44,321 bases of DNA from Azospirillaceae bacterium (GTDB lineage: Bacteria; Pseudomonadota; Alphaproteobacteria; Azospirillales; Azospirillaceae): contig DASQNC010000013.1 of the NCBI GenBank assembly GCA_035645145.1, forward strand, positions 1 through 44,321, in the 5' to 3' direction. Positions 31,596 to 39,735 of this stretch are shown piece by piece. Each line of letters opens with the position of its first letter. The stretch's first letter is position 1. The notes below the pieces were generated by a model. It was given only the letters and a program-made list of their open reading frames with translations. It made no database searches and was not told the origin of the DNA. A program made the position numbers and the translations under genes.

Positions 31596-32489
31596 TCACA
31601 CCCGCGTCTCCTGAACGTACCTGTCGGTCTCGCGAAGAACCGCGACCGCTTCCTTGTGATGGCGCACGGCATAGGCCGAATACAGCACGTCGATGATCGC
31701 GATCTGGCCGATCTTGGCCGTCGTCGCCTCGCGGTACATCTCGCGTTCGAAGGAGTCCGACTGCTCCGAGGTGATCAGCGCGAAATCCGCATGCTTGGTG
31801 ATCGGCGAATTGCGGAAGGATGTGATGCACACCGTCGTGGCCCCCCGCTCCCTCGCCGTCTGAAGCGCACGCACCGTCGACTTGGTCCGCCCGGAGTTGC
31901 TGATCCCGATCGCCAGGCATTTGGCGTCGAGGTTGATGGACGACATCCGCTGCACGCTCTGGTCATGAAAGAACAGGCAGCGCTTGCCGACCCGGACGAA
32001 GCGGATGACGCCGTTCTCCGCCGCGAGCGCCGACGACCCTGTGGCGAAGAAGACGACGAGCTCGGATCGCCCCAACGCGGCGACGACCTGCTCGACGACC
32101 TCCGGCTTGAAGTTGGCCAGGGTCTGGTCGAGCGTTTCGCGCAGCGAGGCGTGGACCTTGCGGATGATGATGTCGAGGGGATCCGACGCCTTGATGTCCT
32201 CGTAGATCTCCCGCGGCAGCGAAGCCGCCGATGCCTGCACATCCCGGCGCGACAATTCCTCGGCGAGCAGGATCTTCATCTGCTGGAAGCTCTCGAGCCG
32301 CAGCTCGCGGACGAACCGCGAGACGGTCGCCTCCGAGACGTTGCACGCCTGCGCCAGCTCCCGGATCGTGAGCGACTTGGTCTTCGCCGGGGACGTCACG
32401 ACATAGGTGCCGATACGGCGCAACGCCGGGTTGAGGTCGGGCAGCCGTTCGCGGATCGCAGCCAGGGTTCCGTCGGGCATGGTCGTCAT
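31596..32489 (-). CDS. RpiR/MurR family transcriptional regulator with SIS domain
   Basis: A sugar-phosphate-sensing repressor or activator of 297 residues. The N-terminal helix-turn-helix (HTH_6) runs from about 1 to 77, with a recognition helix near SEATVSRFVRELR. The SIS domain (about 125-265) has the phospho-sugar binding pattern FFATGSSALAAE and GISNSGRT. ATG 32489 is used. It is the last gene of the operon, after the TRAP genes, and is the candidate regulator of that operon. The expected signal would be a phosphorylated intermediate. Confidence 0.86.
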   Translation of the reverse strand: MTTMPDGTLAAIRERLPDLNPALRRIGTYVVTSPAKTKSLTIRELAQACNVSEATVSRFVRELRLESFQQMKILLAEELSRRDVQASAASLPREIYEDIKASDPLDIIIRKVHASLRETLDQTLANFKPEVVEQVVAALGRSELVVFFATGSSALAAENGVIRFVRVGKRCLFFHDQSVQRMSSINLDAKCLAIGISNSGRTKSTVRALQTARERGATTVCITSFRNSPITKHADFALITSEQSDSFEREMYREATTAKIGQIAIIDVLYSAYAVRHHKEAVAVLRETDRYVQETRV

Positions 32490-32586
32490 CGTATCGAGGA
32501 TCGCAAGGCGCCTTGGCGGTCGGGTGCAATGTGCATGCGGGCCGTCATCGCGATGGCGGGATCCGCACGGTCGCCTCCCCGGCGGA

Positions 32587-33885
32587 TCAGAGATACCGAT
32601 ACCACAACGAAAACTCGGGTACGTAGGTGATCACCGCCAGGACGGCCAAGGCCGTGCCGATGAACCAGCCGATGTGGCGCAGCATCGCCGTCAAGGCGAC
32701 GTTGTTCGTCCGGGCGGCGACGTAGAGGTTGGCGGCCATGGGCGGCGTCAGCAGGCCGAGTTCGATGTTCGTGACCAGGATGATGCCGAAATGCACGGGG
32801 TCGATGCCGTAGCGCGCTGCCGCGGGTGCCAGCAGCGGCCCCATCAGCAGCGTGGCGGCATTGCTCTCCATCAGCATGCCGATCAGCAGAAGCACGCCGT
32901 TGACCACCAGCAGGAAGACGACCGGGCTTTCGGTGTAGCCGGAGGCGAACGCCGCGATCGACTGCGGGACCTGTTCGAGAACCATCGCCCGGTTGAAGAT
33001 GCTGGTGAAGCCGATCACGACCAGGATCGCGGCCGAGGTCAGGGCCGCGCGGTGGAACGCCTCCAGGAGCTCGCCGCCGCCCATCATCCGCCCGGCCAGG
33101 GTCACCAGCAGCGCGTAGGCGACGGCGACCGCGGCGGCCTCGGTCGGGGTGAAGACGCCCGAATAGATGCCGCCCAGCACGACGACGGGCAGCAGCATCG
33201 CCGGGATCGACCGTGCCAGCAGGGCAACCGCACCGCCGACGGCCTTCCCGGCGGTCACGGCCCCCGCCGGCCGCCGGTCCTGGCCGCCTTCGTGCCCCCC
33301 GACCAGGACGCGCCGCGCCAGCAGGCCATGGACCACCATGAAAACGAGCATGAACACGGTCCCGGATAGGATCGCCGCAAGGAAGAGCTGCGTGATCGAG
33401 ACACCGACGATCGAGCCGTAGAGGATCAGCGGGATCGACGGCGGGATCAGCACGCCCAGCAGCCCGGCCGACGCGTTGAGCGCGGCCACGTAGCCGGGCT
33501 GGTAGCCGCGCCGGATCATCTCCGGGCCCACGGCCGAACCCATCGCCGCGACCGTGGCGACCGACGATCCGGTGATCGCGCCCATGAGCGCGCTCGCCAG
33601 GATCATGACATGGCCCATGCGGGCGCGCGCCCATCCCAGCACCAAGTCGCAGACGTTGGTGAGCTGGCGGACCAGGCCACCGCGGTTCATGATCTCGCCG
33701 CCCAGGATGAACAGGGGGATCGCGAGCAGCGGAAAGGCCGAGATGGTGTCGATCGTCACCGACGGCAGCACCGACCAGTCGATGCCCCAGGCATCGGCGT
33801 TCGCGATCACGATCAGACTGAAGGCGATGCCGATCGGAACACCGGTCACGAGCAGCGCGAGCAAAAGGAAGGCAACGGCGATCAT
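32587..33885 (-). CDS. TRAP transporter large permease (DctM)
   Basis: The large membrane subunit (432 residues, about 12-13 segments) of a tripartite ATP-independent periplasmic transporter, driven by the sodium or proton gradient. The family motif GGEIMNRGG is near residue 55 and SASAGLLGVLIPPS-like segments are visible in the middle. ATG 33885 overlaps the stop of the small subunit (ATGA). The frame upstream to 34449 is a shadow of the small subunit. Confidence 0.9.
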   Translation of the reverse strand: MIAVAFLLLALLVTGVPIGIAFSLIVIANADAWGIDWSVLPSVTIDTISAFPLLAIPLFILGGEIMNRGGLVRQLTNVCDLVLGWARARMGHVMILASALMGAITGSSVATVAAMGSAVGPEMIRRGYQPGYVAALNASAGLLGVLIPPSIPLILYGSIVGVSITQLFLAAILSGTVFMLVFMVVHGLLARRVLVGGHEGGQDRRPAGAVTAGKAVGGAVALLARSIPAMLLPVVVLGGIYSGVFTPTEAAAVAVAYALLVTLAGRMMGGGELLEAFHRAALTSAAILVVIGFTSIFNRAMVLEQVPQSIAAFASGYTESPVVFLLVVNGVLLLIGMLMESNAATLLMGPLLAPAAARYGIDPVHFGIILVTNIELGLLTPPMAANLYVAARTNNVALTAMLRHIGWFIGTALAVLAVITYVPEFSLWYRYL

Positions 33886-34430
33886 GGCGGGGCGGCCTCC
33901 GGGTCCCCTTGGAAGGACAGGCAGCGCCGGATGTCCGCGGCGGTGTGGAGGAGCACCAGCGCCATTCCCAGCGGCAGGAACACCACCGGCACCGCCACGG
34001 GGGTCCCCAGGTCGATCAGCCGCTCGCCGGACTCGAGCGTGCTGGTCAGGAAGGTCCAGCCGGTGACCAGGTACACCGTCGCGAACACCAGGGTGGCCGC
34101 CGACACCGCGAAGCGTGACAGGCGGCGCACCGTCGGGCTTCCGAGCGTGTCGATCACGTCGACGGCGATGTGCGATCCCGTGTAGGAGCACATCGCCGCA
34201 CCGACGAAGGTCAGCGGCGACATGGCGATCACGGCCCATTCGCCGAGGCTGGGCAGGGGCAGGTTGAAGTACCGGACGGCGACGCTCTCGATCGTCGCCA
34301 GCAGCATGACCGCCAGGGCCGATATGCAGAGCAGGCGCTCGAAGCGGAACACCCGTCCCTCGAAGGCGTCCAGCCGCGACGCGCCGCCGGACGCCATGGA
34401 TCCCCCGACGATCCCGGTCGAGGCGCTCAT
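33882..34430 (-). CDS. TRAP transporter small permease (DctQ)
   Basis: The small membrane subunit (182 residues, four segments). VRYFNLPLPSLGEWAVI is the typical DctQ segment after the first helix. Start and stop overlap with its neighbours by four bases on both sides, so the three TRAP genes are translationally coupled. Confidence 0.87.
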   Translation of the reverse strand: MSASTGIVGGSMASGGASRLDAFEGRVFRFERLLCISALAVMLLATIESVAVRYFNLPLPSLGEWAVIAMSPLTFVGAAMCSYTGSHIAVDVIDTLGSPTVRRLSRFAVSAATLVFATVYLVTGWTFLTSTLESGERLIDLGTPVAVPVVFLPLGMALVLLHTAADIRRCLSFQGDPEAAPP

Positions 34431-35446
34431 CCCCCGCTCGCCCTCGCAACCTCTTGCCGCAGGGCTTGGATGCGCTCGGCGCCGTAACGCGGCGTCAGTT
34501 GGTCCCAGATGGTTTGGCCGATCCGGACGAACTCGGCCGTCGCCTCCGGGGTCAAGTGGGTGATCTTGAGACCCGCCTGTTCGAGCTTGGCCAGGAACTC
34601 CTCGTTGATCCCGCGATTCTTCTGGATCTGGTTCCGGCTCGCTTCCTCCGCCGCATCGACCAGGATCCTCCGGTCGTCCTCGGACAGGCGCCTCCAAACC
34701 TGCGAGCTCGCGCTGAACGTCCCCATGGCATAGACGTGGTGCAGCGGGGTCATGTAGCGCTGGGTCTCGAAGAGCCGCGACTCATAGGTCAGGGAAGGGC
34801 CATTGTCCTGGCCGTCGACCGTCCCCTGCTGGAGGGCGGTGAAGAGTTCCGGGAACGGCATGGCCACCGCCTGGGCGCCGGCCGCCTCGAAGAACCCCTT
34901 GATGGCCGCCGAGCTCGGCACACGCAGCTTGAGGCCTTGCAGGTCCGCCGGCTTCTCCACCGGACGGACCGAGTTGGTCACGGCCCGGAACTCCAGCTCG
35001 TAGAAGGCCAACGTCTCGATGTTGTTCTTCGCGAGCGCCTCGCGCAGCGTCTTCTGAATCGTTCCCTGCGGATTGTAGAAGACGGCGTCGACCGTCTTGT
35101 AGTCGGTCGCGATGAACGGCAGGTAGTGGATGTCGAGCAGGGGGTCGAGCCCGGCGAGCGACCCCGGACTCAGCAGGGCCATGTCGAGCGCCCCGCGCGA
35201 GAGGTCGCGCGCGTTCGCCTCCACGCCGCCGAGCTGGCTGTTGGGGAACAGCGTGACGGCGATCCGCCCGTCGGTGCGCTCGCCCACCAGCTTGGCGAAT
35301 TCCTGGCCGGCCTGGTCGATCGGGCTGTTGATCGCCGCGTAGTGCGCGAGGCGGAGCTTCCTCTGCTGCTGTGCCGAGGCGGGCGATCCCAGCGACATCA
35401 GCGCGAATGCCGCCATCGCGGCCAAGGCGGTCGTCTTGCGGTTCAT
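34427..35446 (-). CDS. TRAP transporter substrate-binding protein (DctP)
   Basis: The periplasmic binding protein, 339 residues with a Sec signal (cut near SPASAQQQ). The arginine in LKLRVPSS and the region around MPFPELFTALQQGTVDGQDN are the DctP landmarks; that arginine usually forms a salt bridge with a carboxylate of the ligand, so an acid is transported. GGGAGGGGACA lies before the ATG. The gene is 60 nt after the dioxygenase gene in the operon. Confidence 0.9.
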   Translation of the reverse strand: MNRKTTALAAMAAFALMSLGSPASAQQQRKLRLAHYAAINSPIDQAGQEFAKLVGERTDGRIAVTLFPNSQLGGVEANARDLSRGALDMALLSPGSLAGLDPLLDIHYLPFIATDYKTVDAVFYNPQGTIQKTLREALAKNNIETLAFYELEFRAVTNSVRPVEKPADLQGLKLRVPSSAAIKGFFEAAGAQAVAMPFPELFTALQQGTVDGQDNGPSLTYESRLFETQRYMTPLHHVYAMGTFSASSQVWRRLSEDDRRILVDAAEEASRNQIQKNRGINEEFLAKLEQAGLKITHLTPEATAEFVRIGQTIWDQLTPRYGAERIQALRQEVARASGG

Positions 35447-35506
35447 TGTCCCCTCCCTGTCGTTTTCGTTGTGTCCGTCCGGTCCGGAACCGGACGGCCA
35501 AGGGCG

Positions 35507-36298
35507 TCAGACGACCTGCGGCTCGGTCACCCTGCTGCCGGTGCGGGCGCTGAACGGGCGCTCGTCGCGCTGGACGGGCGTGAAATCGTGATGCGCGATG
35601 AACTCGGCACGCTTCGGGTTGCGGAGGTGGTTCGACACCGCCGAGTAGGTGACGTAGAGGATGCGACGCGGCAGCGGCGTGATGTTGCCCGCGGAGCCGT
35701 GGACCGAGTTGCCGTGGAACAGCAGGACGCTGCCCGCCTTCCCGGACGGGATCGCGATGTCGTCCTGGCTCTTGATCACGCGCTCGACGTCCGCGCGGGT
35801 CATCCAGCGCCGCCCGTTGACGTCGGGGGCGTGGATCATCCCGAGCTTGTGGCTGCCGGGAACGAACATGAGCGCGCCGTTCGACGGCCCCACATCGTCG
35901 AGGAAGATGGCGATGTTCATCGCGCGCGGCTCCGGCATGCCGTCGTCGGGGTGCCAGGTCGCGAAATCCTGGTGCCAGGGGAACGGGTCGCCGTCGAACG
36001 CGACCTTCGGGTTCACCTTGAACTGGTGGATGTAGATGGGCTCGCCGAAGATCTGCTGGACCGGATCGTGGAGCCGGGCATCGGTGGTCAGCGCGCGGAA
36101 CAGTTCGCTGTAGCGATGGCAGCCGAACGCAGTTCTGGGCGCACCGTTCTTCTCGCGCCAGATCTCCGGCCGGTGATGCTCGAACACCTCGACGGACTCC
36201 GCGCGAAGCAGGTCGACTTCCGCGGGCGTGAAGACGCCGGGGATGACAAGGAACCCATCCCGATCGTATTGGGCGAGCTGCTGGGCATTCAGTTTCAT
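35507..36298 (-). CDS. Phytanoyl-CoA dioxygenase (PhyH) family protein
   Basis: An Fe(II)/2-oxoglutarate oxygenase fold of 263 residues. The iron-binding facial triad is visible as HQD in WHQDFATWHPD and H in SVHGSAGN, and the 2-oxoglutarate-binding Arg is likely in PLPRRILYVTY. Substrates of the family vary from acyl-CoA to ectoine and phosphonates; here the neighbours point to a carbohydrate acid. ATG 36298 is chosen; a purine-rich GGAAGGAAA sits about 11 nt before it, and the extension to 36376 has no domain. It lies between the kinase and the TRAP genes. Confidence 0.82.
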   Translation of the reverse strand: MKLNAQQLAQYDRDGFLVIPGVFTPAEVDLLRAESVEVFEHHRPEIWREKNGAPRTAFGCHRYSELFRALTTDARLHDPVQQIFGEPIYIHQFKVNPKVAFDGDPFPWHQDFATWHPDDGMPEPRAMNIAIFLDDVGPSNGALMFVPGSHKLGMIHAPDVNGRRWMTRADVERVIKSQDDIAIPSGKAGSVLLFHGNSVHGSAGNITPLPRRILYVTYSAVSNHLRNPKRAEFIAHHDFTPVQRDERPFSARTGSRVTEPQVV

Positions 36299-36366
36299 TG
36301 GAGGGTTTCCTTCCCTTGGAGAGGTTTCCTGGTCCCGGGCACGGCCACGCCCAACGGCGGAGCCCG

Positions 36367-37713
36367 TCATGCCCATCCGTCCCCCCGGCGCGCCGCGGAG
36401 AAGTAGTCCGGGCCGCCGTTCTGGCCGGCCTTCAGCAGCACCTGCGCGCCGTCGAGGCGGCTTTCGCCCGCGTGGATGCGCAGCAGCGGCTCCTGGCTTT
36501 CGACATTGACCGCGACGATGCTCAAGGCCTCGACACCGAGCGCGCGCATCGTCCGGCTCGCGGTGTCGCCGCCGGCCAGGAGGAAGCGTGCGATCCGCGT
36601 CCGGCTCGTGACGCGCCGGAGCACCGCGCCGTAGATCCCGCCGATCACCGCGGAGGACTCGCGCCCGATCCGCTCGAACAGGTCTTTGCCGGCAGGGATG
36701 CCGTCGTCATCGGGGCCCGCCGCGGTGTAGACGACGATGTTCCGCCCCTGCGAAGCCGCAGCGCCGACCTCCGCCGACATCGCGTCGATCACCGCCGCCT
36801 CGCCGCGTTGGGGGAGTTGTTCGATCGGCAGCCGCACGACAGCCCAACCCTCCGCGCGGGCATGGGCGATCTGCTCGGCGGTGCGCGGCGTGCAGCTTCC
36901 CGAAAGGACGAGGAGGCTGTCGACCGCGCCGGGCGGCCCGCCATTGGCCTGCGGCGGGGCTTCCCTGCCGGCCGCCATGTGCGTCGCGAGCCCCGCGGAG
37001 AGGCCGTGCGCGGACACCGCGAACGTCGGCCGCTCCCCGGATGCCCGCCAGACGCTCGCGGCGATGCGCACCAGATCGTCCGGCTCGAGCGCGTCGCAGA
37101 CCACGGCGCCCGCAACGTCGCCGCGGAGCATCCCATCGAGCCCCCGGGCGTCGCCGCGCAGGACACGGAAGTCGCAAAGCCGGATCGGCCAGTCCGTCTG
37201 CTCGGCCAGGTGCCGGCGCAGGTCCGCCTCGCGCATGGGCGTCGCCGGGTGCCGGGACATGCTCGGATGCCGGTCGAGCCGGTGCACCTCGGACTTGTAC
37301 TCGGCGAAATGATGGCCGAAGGCCGTGTACCGGCCGAAATCCGGATGGGCGGCCACCACCGGCACGGGCTGTGCCCCGAAGAGGTCGCGCGCGACCTCAA
37401 GCACCGGGCCGAAACTCCCCCGTTGGGGCGAGGAGTCGAAGGTCGAGCAGATCTTGTACTGCACCACCCGGCAGCCCAGGTCCCGCAGCCGCTCCAGCGC
37501 GGGGCGCACCTCGCGCGTCATGTCCCGGGGGGCGAGCGAGCGGGAGATGCCGGCGATGCCAACCACGTCGAGCCTGTCGAGGTGGGGTGCCAACCGCTCG
37601 GGCGCGGGCGTGTCGACGAACAACAACCCGCCGAGGCCGCGCCGGTGGAATTCGAGCAGGTTTGCCGAGGCGCCGGTGAAATCGTCCGCGTAGAAGCCGA
37701 TCGGGACGTTCAT
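36367..37713 (-). CDS. DUF1537 four-carbon acid sugar kinase family protein (OiaK/OtnK-like)
   Basis: An ATP-dependent kinase of 448 residues. The N-terminal domain begins with IGFYADDFTGASANLL, the family's DDxTG motif that binds the substrate, and the C-terminal nucleotide-binding domain has FLLAGGDTASRTMRAL. The family phosphorylates threonate, erythronate, 3-oxo-tetronate or 3-oxo-isoapionate. In D-apiose pathways the last type (OiaK) acts just before a RuBisCO-like decarboxylase (OiaX), which matches the gene order here. GAAGGGGAAGG precedes ATG 37713; 23 nt separate it from the RuBisCO-like gene. Confidence 0.85.
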   Translation of the reverse strand: MNVPIGFYADDFTGASANLLEFHRRGLGGLLFVDTPAPERLAPHLDRLDVVGIAGISRSLAPRDMTREVRPALERLRDLGCRVVQYKICSTFDSSPQRGSFGPVLEVARDLFGAQPVPVVAAHPDFGRYTAFGHHFAEYKSEVHRLDRHPSMSRHPATPMREADLRRHLAEQTDWPIRLCDFRVLRGDARGLDGMLRGDVAGAVVCDALEPDDLVRIAASVWRASGERPTFAVSAHGLSAGLATHMAAGREAPPQANGGPPGAVDSLLVLSGSCTPRTAEQIAHARAEGWAVVRLPIEQLPQRGEAAVIDAMSAEVGAAASQGRNIVVYTAAGPDDDGIPAGKDLFERIGRESSAVIGGIYGAVLRRVTSRTRIARFLLAGGDTASRTMRALGVEALSIVAVNVESQEPLLRIHAGESRLDGAQVLLKAGQNGGPDYFSAARRGDGWA

Positions 37714-37736
37714 GGCCGCCTTCCCCTTCCTTCGCC

Positions 37737-38966
37737 CTAAGCGAAGGCGCTGATCGCGCGCCGCAGCTCCGGCAAGGTGTTCGAGAACTCGTCCAGCGGG
37801 ACGCCGCGCATCGCCGCCTCCCACGCCTGGCGGATGCTCTCGACCCCGGCCCGGATGCCGTCCGGGTGGGCGATGATGCCGCCTCCGCAGGCGTAGATCA
37901 GGTCGACGGAACCAAGCGCCTGGTACGTCTTCGATGCCTGCAGGACGGTCTGCTTGGACGAGAAGACGGGCATCACCCGCATCGGCGCGCCGCCGTCGGC
38001 GAAGACCGGCTCCAGGCACGCCCGGGCCGAGCGGATGACGGACTCGTTCGTCTCGTAGAACTTGTTGTCGATCCCATTCACGTGCAGGTGGTCGGCGCCG
38101 GCGATGCGGAAGAACTTGTGCCAGGCCAGGAAGTCCACGCCGACCGACGGCCCCCGGTTCAGGATCCCCCAGCCGTTGCGGTGGCCATGGATCGGAAGCG
38201 AGGCATGCCGGCGCAGGTGCGCCAGCCCGGTCACACCGACCCAGTTCAGGCTCACCATCACGCAACTGCCGCCGAGCGCGGCCACCTGGTCGTGGCGGCG
38301 CAGCATCTGGTCGATCTCGCCGGTGATGTTGAACGCGTACATCACGCGGCGGCCGGTCCTCTCCTCATGGCGGCGCAGCACCGCCATCACCGCCTCGGCA
38401 CGCCGCTCGAACGGGCAGTGCGGCGGGTCGGCCATCAATTCGTCGTCCTTGATGAAGTCGATCCCGCCCTCCGCGAGCCGGGCCACCAGATCGGCGGTCT
38501 CCTCGGGGGTCAGCCCGACGCTCGGCTTGACGATCGTGCCGATGAGCGGCCGCCCGGTGGCGCCCAGAAGCTCGCGCGTGCCGTCGATACCGAATTGCGG
38601 GCCGGCGTAGGCCTGCCGCAATGCCGACGGCAACGCGACATCCAGCAGGCGCAGCGAGGTGACCGAGGCGACGTCGAACAGATTGCCGGCGACGGTCGCC
38701 AGTATGTTCGGCAGAGACGGACCGGTGTTCTCGAGCGGCCAGGACAGCGTGACGTCGGCTCTTCGGACCACGCGGCCGTCCCTGGATGCGGTCTCCGTTT
38801 CCGCAAGCCGCTCGATGCGGGCGCCATGGCGTCCGGCGATGTCGGCGCGCTCGCCCGGGATGCGCACGAAGGTTGCGGTCGACGACTCCCCAGCCATCTC
38901 GGTCGCGGCGGCCACTGGATCGCCGGACGTTTCGATGGCGTAGGTCGCGGAGAAGCGGTCGTTCAC
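37737..38966 (-). CDS. RuBisCO-like protein (form IV; OiaX-like)
   Basis: A RuBisCO large-subunit homologue of 409 residues that is not a CO2-fixing RuBisCO. The carbamate and metal site is kept (K173, D175, E176 in FIKDDE), as are the lysine in TIVKPS (K147), H262-R263, H295, the loop-6 lysine K302 and the phosphate-binding GGG (361-363). The second lysine of the KPK motif is changed to Ser149, which removes a residue needed for carboxylation in true RuBisCO. Together with the DUF1537 kinase this fits a phospho-3-oxo-acid decarboxylase or isomerase. GTG 38966 has GAGGACGGG ahead. It is the first gene of the operon. Confidence 0.88.
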   Translation of the reverse strand: MNDRFSATYAIETSGDPVAAATEMAGESSTATFVRIPGERADIAGRHGARIERLAETETASRDGRVVRRADVTLSWPLENTGPSLPNILATVAGNLFDVASVTSLRLLDVALPSALRQAYAGPQFGIDGTRELLGATGRPLIGTIVKPSVGLTPEETADLVARLAEGGIDFIKDDELMADPPHCPFERRAEAVMAVLRRHEERTGRRVMYAFNITGEIDQMLRRHDQVAALGGSCVMVSLNWVGVTGLAHLRRHASLPIHGHRNGWGILNRGPSVGVDFLAWHKFFRIAGADHLHVNGIDNKFYETNESVIRSARACLEPVFADGGAPMRVMPVFSSKQTVLQASKTYQALGSVDLIYACGGGIIAHPDGIRAGVESIRQAWEAAMRGVPLDEFSNTLPELRRAISAFA

Positions 38967-38994
38967 GGCCCGTCCTCGTCAGTTCGTCATTGCA

Positions 38995-39034
38995 TGAAAT
39001 TTCCATTCATTGCGACCAGTCAAAAGAAATTTCA
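38995..39034 (-). promoter_or_regulatory. Paired palindromic operator, candidate RpiR site of the RLP operon
   Basis: TGAAATTTC (38995-39003) and GAAATTTCA (39026-39034) are the two halves of the palindrome TGAAATTTCA, each nearly a complete palindrome itself. Their centres are 31 bp apart, about three helix turns. They lie 29-68 nt upstream of the GTG start of the RuBisCO-like gene in the only AT-rich patch of the area. RpiR-type regulators bind such A/T-rich palindromes; the link is inferred from position and symmetry. Confidence 0.5.
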
Positions 39035-39378
39035 TTACCTGTACTCTTTTGCTTCCGGACCGGCATGGGCCGGCCGTGCCCTATCGATCCCGCCCGTGCG
39101 CAAGGGAACGCCAACCAGCCGGGCATGGAGGCGGTGAGCGCATCCGTGTCCTTTGGAACCATGGGAAACGACGGCCCGTCGGGCTTTCCGCGAAGGCAGG
39201 ATCCGCCCGGCCGCACTTCGTCGGGTTTGGATATGCCCGTCGAGGCGATCGGCGCATGCCGCCGGCCAATCCCCTCGCGGGTCCCGTCATTCCTGGTTCG
39301 GCTCCCAACCGACCCCTACCGGCTGTTCAACTCGCCAGGATCAGGGGCATCGATCATCAAGACCCGAGGTCTCAAGCC
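39035..39378. other. Intergenic region between the RLP operon and the NIPSNAP remnant
   Basis: No gene or domain is recognised in this 344-nt region on either strand. Open frames cross it without a family match. It could be the decayed front of a gene or simply a long leader. The AT-rich patch ends near 39055, so the RLP operon promoter probably lies to its left. Confidence 0.4.
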
Positions 39379-39735
39379 GTGATCACCGGCTTCATCCGCT
39401 ACGAGATCAACCCGTTCCGGGTCGATGCCTTCGAACAGCAGGCCCGCACCTGGGGACAGGCCGTTCCGCGCAACGGGGCGGACTTGATCGGCGACCAAGC
39501 GCCCCACGAGGGGCCGATCGTCCACGGTGGCCCACGGCGTCGACAACATCGAGAGCCTCGCGGCCTACGAAGCCGACCGGACCCGGCTGCGAAGCGACCC
39601 ACAGGGCGCGGGAACTACGAATTCGCCAAGCGCGAAGGCACCATCCGCCGCGAGGAGCGGATTTCCTGCGTCTCGCCTCGGCACCGCACACGTCCCTGGT
39701 CCGGCCGTGGCCGCCCCTACGAGAACCATTCGCCC
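39379..39735 (+). pseudogene. NIPSNAP family protein, frameshifted remnant
   Basis: A NIPSNAP-like sequence can be read only in pieces. From GTG 39379, one frame gives VITGFIRYEINPFRVDAFEQ... up to APHEGPIVHGG (about 39531); the next frame gives VAHGVDNIESLAAYEADRTR (39527-39613); then the first frame returns with NYEFAKREGTIRREE (about 39610-39663); and the third frame gives FLRLASAPHTSLVRP to about 39735. These pieces join in the right order to a full-length NIPSNAP protein, so at least three indels disrupt it. Its end overlaps the LysR stop on the other strand. Confidence 0.72.

Noticed and set aside
31349-31672. A minus-strand open frame across the tRNA
   Set aside because: It translates the tRNA antisense, a common false gene; no ribosome binding site or family.
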